NCBI RefSeq assembly: GCF_001039355.2
Contig: NW_019775844.1
Coordinates: 78,737-142,736 of the forward strand
Reading direction: 5' to 3'
Length of the DNA: 64,000 nucleotides
Source: Lingula anatina
Lineage: Eukaryota > Brachiopoda > Lingulata > Lingulida > Lingulidae
The notes under the pieces are model-generated. The model saw only the letters and a program-made list of their open reading frames with translations. It ran no database searches and was not told the DNA's origin. The translations under genes and the position numbers were made by a program. The number at the start of each line of letters is the position of its first letter. Position 1 is the stretch's first letter. Below, piece after piece: positions 1-11,063 of the stretch.

Positions 1-480
1 CTAATCCAAGATGGCCACCACATAAAATGGGCTTTTTGTTTTGATATGTTAACAAGCCTTTCTTAGTATAAAACATCTCAGACTACTTAATGGAGGATTT
101 ATTGCACAGGTCATGGTATGAAATGTATGACTGAATAATTTAAATTGTTTTGAGATTTTGTTCAGGGTTGAAAAATCCAAAATGGCCGCCAATTTCTGGA
201 CTTTAGGGCTTATTTAGGATATCTGTTTTAGACAGTTAGCAGATGTTATACTTATTGCCCAAACACACGTGATACATTTCCTTAAAGAGGGATTTTAACA
301 GCAATTAATTATGCTAGTACAGCAATTTTTAATTTTTGATCCTATCTCTAAAGACCTCTTGTCAAGGAGCCACACCAACTCCGATGCTCTACATTATATC
401 GAGTGACAGACCAGCCTTCCAAACTCTGTGTCAAGCTTTGAAGGACTCAAGGGAGGAGCTCCTCTGAGGAGCACGTATAC

Positions 481-499
481 TCCTCTCCCCCTACTCCAA

Positions 500-534
<35 letters not shown>

Positions 535-535
535 A
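481..535. repeat. AAAT tetranucleotide microsatellite
   Basis: Run of AATA/AAAT units. Unit B has a CTAC run followed by AAAT units at the same place (about 22,965-23,000). Confidence 0.9.
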
Positions 536-734
536 TGAAGAAATGAAGAAATAAAGACAGAAAGAGAAGGAAGAAAATCGTAGGCTTATGTTTTACGATT
601 AAAATGTCCTCATCTACGGTCTTATATTTGACGAGCGAAGCAAAACATTTTTTAAATATAATATGCCTTCCCCGACACACAAACGCCTGTATACGACATT
701 GATACACGACGGCGTTCAAAGATAATATGTCGTG

Positions 735-919
735 TCCCCACATGCTAAAGTTCACTTTACACATGCATCGTTCTACGGTCGCCATAATAACAATTCAATA
801 ACATCCATTGCCTTTTTGTTCAACAATGCGTTGAACAAAAAGGCAATGGATGTTATTGAATTGTTATTATGGCGACCGTAGAACGATGCATGCATAAAGT
901 GAACTTTAGCATGTGGGGA
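735..919. repeat. Near-perfect 185-bp palindrome (inverted duplication)
   Basis: Two arms of 90 bases (735-824 and 830-919) are reverse complements with only slight mismatch, around a 5-base loop AATGC. Unit B at about 23,193-23,275 has the left arm only, followed directly by GATCGTGTGGTGCG, so unit A gained an inverted copy of its own sequence. The loop AATGC is itself the complement of GCATT, the bases following the arm in unit B. This is what a fold-back template switch would leave. Confidence 0.9.
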
Positions 920-999
920 TCGTGTGGTGCGTGTGGTGCGGTGCGTGAAGCAACAATACCACCAGATTAAATACTGCAAAAGTAAAAAGACTCTCCACT

Positions 1000-1163
1000 A
1001 GTAGCCTTGACTTAAGCATACATGCTATTGTGCCCTTGGAGACGGGTAATCAATAGCAGATGCGCATGCGCCAATTACTTATCACTACTTCCAATCAAGT
1101 CTTCTGTTATAATATACTTCGTGGAGTTATTTTGTGCACGTTTTCAGCAATAATAGGGTGAGT
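1000..1163 (+). promoter_or_regulatory. Putative scramblase promoter A and noncoding first exon
   Basis: The palindrome TGCGCATGCGC at 1061-1071 is a perfect NRF1-type binding site (known consensus). About 90 bases downstream, a short stretch ending ATAGG at 1157 is followed by the strong splice donor GTGAGT at 1158. The same arrangement is preserved in unit B (23,407 and 23,505), which supports a functional promoter plus a 5' UTR exon whose intron runs to the first coding exon at 8375. No TATA box is seen, as expected for an NRF1-driven housekeeping promoter. The transcription start is not determined. Confidence 0.55.
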
Positions 1164-1650
1164 ACATTAACTTAATTACTAATGTCTCTATTATAACTAA
1201 TTGTTTCCAGTCGGGAAAAGTTTAGGGCCGCTTGTCTGCCTTTGTGCGTTCCCCTGTCGTGGAAGATCGAGTATATACATCGTACATTGTACATGTAATG
1301 ATGTGTATACCAAACTCTCGTCCTTTTGATAAGGAAAACAATAGAGGTTATAACCCCTCTACTTTCCCTGGTTTATACTCTTATTAATCTTAACGCAAAC
1401 GTGCTTACAGAGTATTATGCGGCTGACTCTCCATCGCTGAGAAAATAAATATCTATATTCACTTCTCATGTGCCCACTGCATGGAGTTCATTAAGGTAAA
1501 TAATAATGACACAGAGGATTGCACTGTGGTTTTCCAAAGTCGCATGTCATGTCCCGTGTACTGTAAAGTAACATTCCCCCTGTGAAATAGGGTTGGGTTC
1601 CAGTTGACTTCTACAGGTAAACCTCAGCCTAGATTATGCCCCTCTATATA

Positions 1651-2700
1651 TATATAACGTTACGTTAAGCCGAACTCGTATGAATTTATGATTTCCTAGT
1701 GCATGTGAAAAGGACAGAAAAGCAATAGGCGCTAATGTGCGCGTCGCATGGAGAGCGGGTACGCGTCCCTCCCTCTCGGCTTCTGAGGCATCCACTTCTC
1801 CATTCCGCTTCCTCTCCCTTTGAAAATGATTTATAGATTAAAATTATTCCAACAGTATGCGGCTGCAGGCACACTTTGGCAAAAAAGGCAACTTGTTGAA
1901 TTCCACACTTATTTTTGCTTGCAACATGGCAACCCAACTCCCCACACAGCCCGCTTAATTGCAGACTATATCCGACAAAACAACATTCAGTTGATGCCAC
2001 AGCTAGCAAGAAGCCCATATGCAAACCCAATTGAGCACATGTGGGACGAACTTGGTTGTGCTATTCAGAAGAGAAACCCTTCCCCTGCAAATCTAGATGA
2101 ACTGCGAGATGCCCTATAAGATGAATGGACCATATTTCCTCTCCAAAAAGCTGTAACTTTTGTTCACAGTATGCCACGCCGTCTGGCGGCCATTATCCAA
2201 GCTCGGTGTGGGCATACCCGCTATTTAGAGTATTAATGAACTCTGAAGATGTTTCTAGACAATTTCCCCTTATTTCATATTAATTGTCACTCACAGTATA
2301 AATTTATGTTTAATTTTTCACTTGGTACTGTTATGTAAAAAAGTACTCTTTTGGGGGGCATGGGAAAAAAAACCTAAATAAATTAACGCTTTTTTCACAT
2401 TTGCATTGTTTGTTTCTCCTTGACTTTACCAATCCTCCAGCTTCACATATTTAACAATATAAGCAGTATTAATTTGATAATATAAATTATAATGAAAGAA
2501 ACAGGGCGATATGTATCCCAAAATTTCCGTGTACCAACCATTTTGGGCAAGAGTGTATATAACGTTACGCTAAGCCGAACTCGTATGAATGTATGATTTC
2601 CTAGTGCATGTGAAAAGGACAGAAAAGCAATAGGTGCTAATGTGCGCGTCGCATGGAGAGCGGGTAAGCGTCCCTCCCTCTCGGCTTCTGAGGCATATAC
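1651..2700 (+). mobile_element. Direct repeats flanking a Tc1-type transposase remnant
   Basis: A stretch of about 140 bases occurs twice in direct orientation (about 1657-1792 and 2559-2697), sharing AACGTTACG, GCCGAACTCGTATGAAT and CTCGGCTTCTGAGGCAT. Between them lies a fragment of Tc1/mariner transposase. The single-copy equivalent is in unit B around 24,000-24,340, so the repeat and the insertion are specific to unit A. Confidence 0.7.
1870..2236 (+). pseudogene. Tc1/mariner transposase fragment, C-terminal
   Basis: A translation starting near 1870 shows the C-terminal catalytic part of Tc1-type DDE transposases: a PHTAR block, then NPIEHMWDELG containing the last catalytic Glu, then after a stop at about 2117 the terminal block MPRRLAAII. 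The Asp normally present just before the PHTAR block is replaced (QHGN in place of the usual QDNA), and the SPD motif is SPY. Only the last third of the enzyme is present. It is certainly inactive. Confidence 0.8.
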
Positions 2701-3628
2701 TGTATATATAAAATTACACTAGTGCATGTAGAAAAGAGGTTGATAATTTAAGTGTTTTACTTTACAGTTGGAATATTAAGAAGTACATCCATGCTCGTCA
2801 ATTTAATTGGAAAAAAGGATTAATAATTTCTCATTTTTAGATACATTGTATCTTGGTTAACATTTATAAAGAACATAAAATAATATTTCTGTAGTATTTA
2901 ACAAATTGTTTAGCACCCTCCCATGTTGGAATTTATGTTCTTGTTCTACATAAACTAACATATTTATTGATTGGGAAGATAAGTATATACTTTTTTTTTA
3001 AATAAATGTAACGGCCGTTAAAATCGAGCAGATTTCTTTCCCATATGCGAGACAGAAATACCTGCATTCATGGCTCTTTTACAACAGCTTGAGCTTAAGG
3101 GTAAACACAAAACAACTACGTCAACAACCAACACATAATAGACGTTCCTTTTGTACTCAATGTTGCTATGTTAAGGTCAGCGTCAGGTAATAAACAGACG
3201 CCATTTTTTTCTCTACCCTTGCACAGTTCTAAAGGATAATAGGAAGAAACAAGGTGCAAAACAAGGATATAAAAAAAAGTGGGGATAGATATGGCCATAA
3301 GCCAGTGAAAGGCTGAACATAGGACAAGTGGTAACCTATAACTGTGGCCTCTGTTGATTACAACTGCAGCGTTTGGGAGGAGAAAGAAACCGAGCATTTT
3401 TTGACAATTTTAGAATGAATTATTAGACAGAATTTTTTTCTGTGGGTATTCTAGTTGAAGTGCACTTAATGTTATCACCTCAGTTATCTTTTTTTTTATT
3501 GTCAATAATATCAGAAATATCAATCATCATACAGCATTTCGTTAACATACATAAAATACAGACTTGACATTTAATATGGAATATTTCAGTTTCGAAGGTA
3601 AACCTAGGTAAAAATATGTTCTTTTTTC

Positions 3629-3659
<31 letters not shown>

Positions 3660-3900
3660 GATCTCATATAAGATTTGTGAATGTAAAAGTGTGTAGTCAG
3701 GTGTGTCACTACCAATTTACTGACTTTTATGCCTGTTGCGCTGCTACATTATGTAATTTGCAGTGATTTAATTGGGTAGTGTTCCTTTGGGTTGATCAAA
3801 GCTTGGCTAGGCAAAGCTTGATTCTGTCAAAAAAAGTATCCATATTTAGGCAACTACTGCATAGAAGAATTTGAAATTTTGCATGCAAGCGGTCAGTTTT
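2700..3900. other. AT-rich noncoding insertion DNA, unit A only
   Basis: No gene seen. A stretch at about 3487-3560 resembles the 3' end of the LINE family found at 5235 and 12,115 (shared words GTCAATAATATCAG and AGCATTTCGT). A run of about 28 A lies at 3630-3656. Confidence 0.4.
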
Positions 3901-3914
3901 GTAGTGCGTAAGAT

Positions 3915-4985
3915 GGATCAAGTAGTGCATTACAAATTTGTTAATCTAAGGCAGAATGGCGCGAAAAAGACAGACATAACCAGACAGATCATAACGCCAA
4001 ACGGAACGGTCCCCACAGTTTTATAGAGTAATGCCCAGACTGCTGTACCTACACAGAGGTCACCCCCAATGTATCAAAATCTTACCTACAGGGTACAGGA
4101 CCCACTGTCTTTCGGGATACGCTGCTGCAAATAAACAAAAACACTTAGTCCGTTCAGAACGAGGGGTAAATTTCCACTAAAATGCGTTTTTCAAAGCCCT
4201 TAGCGAACACCAAACTGGTTTTAGCAGGTAAGAACACCAAACGACCTCCGAGGCACCCACTGTAAACAGCAAAACATCGTCGTCTGTTTCTCTAATGAAT
4301 TTGGGGCCATGACCGTTTCTGGGTAGAACACTGAAACTGCGTGACTTTCTTTATTGAGGTCAGATTTCACCTGTACCGCCCAATTAGTCAAAACAGAGTT
4401 TACAGATATCCAGAAGAGGCCTACGACGAAGCATATGTCGGGTCTAAAGTGACAAGGGCGATTGACAGCGTCAGTATTTGGAGTAAATACCACATTGGTG
4501 CCAAAACACCAATGGTAGTCATCGACGAAAACCTGAACCAGATCAAATTAAGGAATAATCTCGGAACCACTTGACTATCATTTGATAGGGGGCACCTTAG
4601 GAACAATTCTAGGTTGCACGATGAGGTTGCAGGTTCACACAGAGCACTTTTAATAGCAGATAAATTACAGAACCAAGGGAATGAGCAGCTACCCTGGTCA
4701 TCAAAATCGCCACATTTGAACCATATAGACAATATTTCGGTAGACCATTACTCGCCAATCAACTGCCTACATGTCCTACAACAAAACTGGACCAGATTGG
4801 ACAAATTTAGACCGATGCCTGGAATGCTATTCCAGATTGAACTCTAAAAACCTACCCCCAAGGAATGCCTTGCCGCTTGAGAGCGCTGGCAACAGCCACG
4901 AAGAGGCCAGGCGTAACAGCGACCATTACTGTTACTAGCAACTGACATGAGGGTCTTTTGTGGAGCGTATTACCCTTTTACAGAC
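3915..4985 (+). pseudogene. Degraded Tc1/mariner transposon
   Basis: Broken + strand translations follow the order of a Tc1-type transposase. A short helix-turn-helix-like start lies near 3955 (MARKRQT). The first catalytic block lies near 4335-4400, with EVRFHLY in place of the usual DESRFHL. The KTPMVVIDENLN block is near 4504, a SHRALLIADKLQNQGNEQLP block near 4634, and SPHLNHIDN near 4707 in place of SPDLNPIEH. Stops and frame shifts occur throughout and at least two catalytic positions are changed, so this is a fossil. It lies in the part of unit A absent from unit B. Confidence 0.7.
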
Positions 4986-5234
4986 GATAATTTGGAAAAT
5001 ATGGAGATCCAAATATCTCTTTTAATGGAAGTTGTATGACATAGAATAGGCAATGTGTTTTTGTTTGCTTCTCTGGCGAATTCCATTAATGAACTGATGT
5101 CACAATGACATCAAAGAGATAATTTAAAGTTATTAAAACACGATTTTAATCCTACTTTTCATTTATCAGTCAGCAAAATGGGAAAAACTGATAAAAAATT
5201 ATTTCGAAAAAAATATTCCATATTAAATGTCAAG

Positions 5235-6960
5235 TCTGTATATACAGTGGGAAATAAACAATGTGAGGAGGTCACTGAAACGCGTTACCCAACGAATTCC
5301 ATCGTTCAGTATATTCTCCATATTTTCCATTACTTATGTACATGTATTTTTCCATTTCGAAATAGTTTTTTAGTTTATTTTGTAGACATTGAAAATCTAA
5401 TCTTTTTTCATTCATTCTTTTTCCATATATACTTCGTTACCAGTATGAGTATATTAATGGCTGCACATTTTGTATCGTTTTTCAAAAACAATATATCTGC
5501 TAAAGAAAAATTAATATTCAAGAGTGCTTTCTCATTTATCAATTTTTTAAAATCTTCCCATAGCGGCTGAACCAAATNTTTTCCCATATATACTTCGTTA
5601 CCAGTATGAGTATATTAATGGCTGCACATTTTGTATCGTTTTTCAAAAACAATATATCTGCTAAAGAAAAATTAATATTCAAGAGTGCTTTCTCATTTAT
5701 CAATTTTTTAAAATCTTCCCATAGCGGCTGAACCAAATCACAATAAAAGAACAAATGTTCATTGCTTTCAATTTCCTTTTCACAGAAAGAACACAATGAG
5801 CTATCTTCAACCTTAATTCTCTTAAGAAATTCATTTGTTGCAATAATTCTATGTACTATTCTATATTGAAACCATCTTAAAGTCGTATCTTTCGTAAAGT
5901 AGAATATATTTTTATTTATCATAGTCCAGTCTAAATTTTCATCAATATTTATTTTCATCTCCCATTTAGCCTCAGATGCCGGTTTACAATACGCATAACT
6001 AATCAATGTGTCATATATTGACCGCGATCCCTTAGATCTTTACATATTATTTCTATAAATTTAGGTCTGTAGGGTAGCGCCAATTTGATGTTTTCTTCCC
6101 TTAGCTGTGGCCACCGTTGTGTTATTGCAGTCTTAAGAAATAATGTAAACGGACATTTAATGTCATACTGGGAACTAAATGATTCAAAATAATGCGGTTT
6201 TCCACTATTTTCAAACAGGTCATTTACTATATTTACACCCCTGTCATTCCAAGACTTAAAATAAATATCATTATTATCAATATCCATCCTCACCTCTGAG
6301 CTATTCCATATAGGCTTTTTCAAAATATCTTTCAAAGTATCTGAACTTGAGATATCTCTTTTAAACTCCGCAAGGTAAAGAACGATTTCTTTCCAAAAAT
6401 AATTGGTCATGTTTTCCGCGCACCTAACCAAGTATACGTCTCTCCGATCAATAAGTCGATTTATATTAATATTTTGTGTATCTATCATAAGTCTAACCCA
6501 ATCTGTGTCATTTTTTGTCATGAGTTTCCTTATCCAAGTTAATTTTAAGCTTTTTATAAACGTTTCTATGTCAATCATTCGACAGCCTCCACATTCTATT
6601 GGTTGAATAAGCACCTTCCTAGCTATCCTATCCCTTTTATTGTTCCAAATAAATTTAAAATCTCTTTTCATCTCGTTTCATCTTTTGGTTTAGGTAAGGA
6701 AATACATAAGTGAGTAAATTTGGATAAAAATAGGGTTTTCACTACTGTAATTTTTCCCAAAGGGGTTAAATTTCTCCTATTCCAACTATCCGAGTAATTT
6801 AAGTCTTCAATATTTTCCAAATTTGCATTAAGTGTTATACCTAAGGCCACAAAATTGCTATTTGTCCACTGCAAATTATATTCGGGGCAAAGAACCTCGT
6901 CTGAACCGCGTTTAAGTCCGACCCAAATTGCTTTTGTTTTTTCTATAAAAAATTTCTGTA
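5235..6960 (-). pseudogene. 5'-truncated LINE (L1/Tx1-like), C-terminal RT part and 3' UTR
   Basis: Read on the - strand from about 6957, the translation begins with the thumb region after the reverse transcriptase (KTKAIWVG, then PLGKITVVKTL), continues through the typical FIWNNKRDRIARK and GGCRMIDIE blocks, and ends in a region with a CSFCEKEIESNEHLFFYC cysteine/histidine motif near 5785. Frame breaks occur near 6670 and 6003. The catalytic palm is missing, so the copy is 5'-truncated. A related 3' end lies at 12,115-12,455. The 3' half contains an exact 155-bp internal repeat beside an N, reported separately. Confidence 0.8.
5423..5738. repeat. Exact 155-bp direct repeat around an N
   Basis: Bases 5423-5577 and 5584-5738 are identical as read, separated by six bases including an N at 5578. 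The repeat lies within one LINE copy. Identity this complete next to an ambiguous base points to a misjoined assembly overlap rather than biology. Confidence 0.85.
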
Positions 6961-6999
6961 AAAGATTGCTTGCACAAGCCCGAATATAAAAATCTCCGA

Positions 7000-8229
7000 A
7001 GATCTCTCAATGACCGCACCTAAATCATCTTTTACGGAGCAAATGACACACCCTAGGAGTACTGCAAAATTCATTCTGTTCTGATTCTTCCTTCTTTTTG
7101 GGGTGAGGGGGGGGGAGGGGAGGTGGCCATTGCATGAGATAAACATTAAATACTGAATATTCTAATATTTAGCTTGAATTGGAGCGTCTGCATTTTCGTA
7201 CCATCTGTTTCTTCTTATTGAAAAACTATCTGGATGGTTTTGGTCACTCTTTTATATTTAATCGAGCAAATTATTTCATGGGATACATATACGATGTGCA
7301 ATTTTCTATCATGAGTAAAGATAGTTTTACGCCATCCAGACGGTATGCTCCTTAGAATACTGTAGTAGTCCATGAAGTTCTTCTAGAGAGAGTGGATTTC
7401 CATCGTCATTTACAATATCATTTATTTTTTACCCTCTATCAGGGCCACATATTTATCTTTCACTAGATATACACAGATACATGTATGTCACTGCTTAATT
7501 CAGTACACCTTTTTGCGTAAAAGAAATTAATCTGGGTCCCTGGTAAAGGGCACCATTTTCAAACTATCTTTAATAGAAAATATATTTTTCTCATTTATTT
7601 TGATTTTTTAAAAGTTATGATTAATATCATTACCAAACTTGCAACCGGAGGGTTGGATAATTACAGTCGTTGTATCATAGTTGAATAAAACCATTAGTAA
7701 ATAAGAATAAAGGAATATTAAAAAACATGTAAACAAATTTAAAACAAAAAGTTACTAAAATGCAAGATTTAAAAAAAGAAATAAAAGTCAGATCATTCTG
7801 AAAATTGCATATGTCACTTGTTAAAAAGTCACTCATTGATCGTTTGGTTTTAATTTTAGGTCTTTTGAATGTTTGCTGCTCCCTTGATGAATAATTGACA
7901 TTTTGTTTTAGTTGTAAAAAGATAATGCAGTCTATGATCCCTATGATCCAGTTTATTTGATAATCTAATAAACAATTTTTGCATGCATTGCGTGCATTAA
8001 ATAATGATAGGCATAGGATTCCACCTTGGGTTATATTGTTTTTTTTTCTAAATTTTACACGAGGAATCAACGTTTTGCCCAAAAAGGGACAGCTAGTTGC
8101 TTGTAGTGTTTTCAATTCACCTTTTGTGAAGGTCCACATTTTATTATCCCCAATCCCTGACAGTCCACTGAGAAAAAGGTCTTTCCACATACTCTAATTT
8201 TCTTTTTATTATTGTATTATTAGCCATGA

Positions 8230-8266
<37 letters not shown>

Positions 8267-8374
8267 TTTTGTTTAGTTTTTCTTAGCATTGAAAGGGGGA
8301 ATGCAAAATAATGTTATCCACGTGTCTTAAAATCATTTTGAATCATAATTTCATTAAATTTTCTCGTGTTCCAG
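7000..8374. other. Intronic DNA upstream of coding exon 1, unit A
   Basis: From about 7500 this aligns with unit B (24,440 onward), including CGTTTTGCCCAAAAAGGGA and GGTCCACATTTTAT words. On the - strand both copies give a broken open stretch with FFSGLSGI-like and DKMWTF-like words, possibly an old repeat older than the duplication, which I cannot classify. An (ATA)n run occupies 8230-8264. Confidence 0.5.
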
Positions 8375-8382
8375 ATAGCACC

Positions 8383-11015
8383 ATGATGAACGCACAGCCA
8401 ATGATGATGCAGCCGGGAATGCAACCGGTCCCAGGTTAGTAAACTACAGATATCTAGGTCAATGTTAACCTCAAAGACCTAAATGTCTATAGGCCCTATA
8501 GACACGTGTGTAGACATTGAAATAATAGTAAAATTAAAAGGTGGTATTTTGTCTTAATCTATCCATTTTTCTATATAGAACCAACAAACACGTACCCAGT
8601 AGATATATACCGGTTCAATTTTCAGTCTGTCAAGTGCTAAAGACTGAATTATTCTGCATTCTTGGTCCTTGACGTTTTCAGTACATCTTGAGTGAACGTT
8701 CACGGTGATCTTTACCGCCTCTTACAATGCGTGTATCCAATACGTATACCGGTACATTTAGAGTTCTTTTTTTGCGAATCGAAAGAAAGGTAATACTTAC
8801 CGTGTATTTATATTTAATTGAAAAAAATTACAAAAAAAAAGAGTTACATGTATATATACATGCGCAGTTCAAAAATAATAAAAGTTTATACAAACAGGTA
8901 AAATTCCAATACTAACATTTAATTAGTAAATATTTACAGTAAACATATTTTAAACACTGTATTGACAAATATGGGTTTACGCAAAGAATTGTATTTTTAA
9001 CGTCAGAGATGAAACTACTCTGTATTATTGTAGACTGAGGAAACATGTACAGGTACATGTAGTTAAAGCGTACAGCCAGCCACCAATGTACCAAATCACC
9101 TATTGCATGTTTACAATATCACAGTCATATCGGATGTACTATATATATAATAAAAAGAAAAAAAGAACAGCAACTTTCTTGCCCCGACCGGTTTCTTTCT
9201 TTCTTCAGGGGGTTTTGTTTATTTGTTACTAGGTGATGTCATAAAGGCTAAAATGTGACGTCTATAACAATGGGTGTTTAATTGTTACTTTTACCAATGC
9301 TTTTATCTATTCAATGTAGGTTTATAGGTGGACTTCCTTAACAACTTGCCAAAAAATATCAATGAAAATTCGATTGTAGTTTCCTTCGATATTACCAACA
9401 TGTACTCAAACATCCCTCACGATCTGGGCATTGAGGCAATCAGCTATTGGATAGAAAGATACCCGTCACATATTCCAAAACGTATCCAAAATACCCTCAT
9501 TATAGAAGGACTTAAGTTCATCTTGACAAACAATACTTTCCACTTCAATGGCAAACATTATCGCCAAAAAATAGGAACTGCAATGGGTACAAAAGTAGCC
9601 CCCACTTATACTACACTTGTCTTAGGATACATCGAAAAAGGCCTTTACAAAAGATGCGAAGAACGGTTTGGACTCGAATTTAGGAATCAATTAGAAAACA
9701 CATGGAAACGTTTCCTTGATGACTGTTTTATAATTTGGGACAAAACAGAAAATGAATTGGAAGATTTCAACCTTATCCTCAATAACCTACATCCCTCTTT
9801 ACAATTTACGATGGATTCAAATTCAACACAACTCCCATTCCTCGATGTTATGGTAATGAGTGTAAAAGGAAAAATTGAGACAGATGTGTATTACAAAACC
9901 ATAGACACTGAACAATATCTCCCTTTTAACTCGTGTCACCCCAGACACATTAAGCACAACATACCATACAATCTAGCTCGAAGACTATGCACAATTGTCT
10001 CAAATGAAACCATATTAAAACAAATTTAAAGCCTCAAAGAGCTGGAAGGATTCCTATTAAGGAGACAATACCCAAGACAACTGATACAAACTGGGATTAA
10101 AAAGGCAAAACAGATACCGAAGAACGACCTGAGGACCACCAAAGACAAAATTAAAAAGGAAGCAATACCGTACATATCAACATATAATCCAAAAAATCCG
10201 GAAGTACACAATGTCATAACTGGAAACTTACCTTTGGTAAAACAAGATGACAAAATGAATGAGATACTAACCGAAATGCAGATTATAAAGAGTAAGAGAC
10301 AAAGTCCATCACTAAAGCAAATTTTAACAAAAGCAAAATTTGAAAACAATCCCAGGACAAATGTGGAAACCTCAACAATACGAGTACAGAAATGTGAGGT
10401 ACCCAGGTGTGGCACCTAGCTGTCCACTAATTAAAGAGGGGAGCCATATAACATTTAAAAATGGACTTACATTTAGAATTAAACACCCATTCACCTGCAC
10501 TAGCTCAAATTTAATTTATGTATTAACTTGCAGTGGATGCGGTGAGAACTATATAGGACAAACTGGAGACACTCTCCGACATAGAATGACCGTTCACAGA
10601 CAACAAATAAGACAACCTAAATATCAGTGCACGTCTGAGAGTGGGCACATTAGGGAACGAATGCTCTATGAACAAAAACAAGGACTTTACGGTATTCCCA
10701 TTTTATAAATTCACTAGGGAAACAACCCAAACAGAAAGGGAAATGAAAGAAAATCTATTCATTAATAAGTATAAACCTACATTGAATAGATAAAAGCATT
10801 GGTGAAAGTAACATTAAACACTCATTGTTAAAGACGTCACATTTTAGCCTTTATGACATCACCTAGTAACAAATAAACAAAACCCCCTGAAGAAAGAAAG
10901 AAACCGGTCGGAGCAAGAAAGTTGCTGTTCTTTTTTTCTTTTTATTATATATAATATTACTCGTACAGGAAAAACGTTTTCATTTTTAATATATATATAT
11001 ATATACATATATACA

Positions 11016-11063
<48 letters not shown>

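Noticed and set aside
5178-5570. Open + strand stretch of 130 codons
   Set aside because: It is the complement of a LINE 3' end read in the opposite direction, with no protein-like features.
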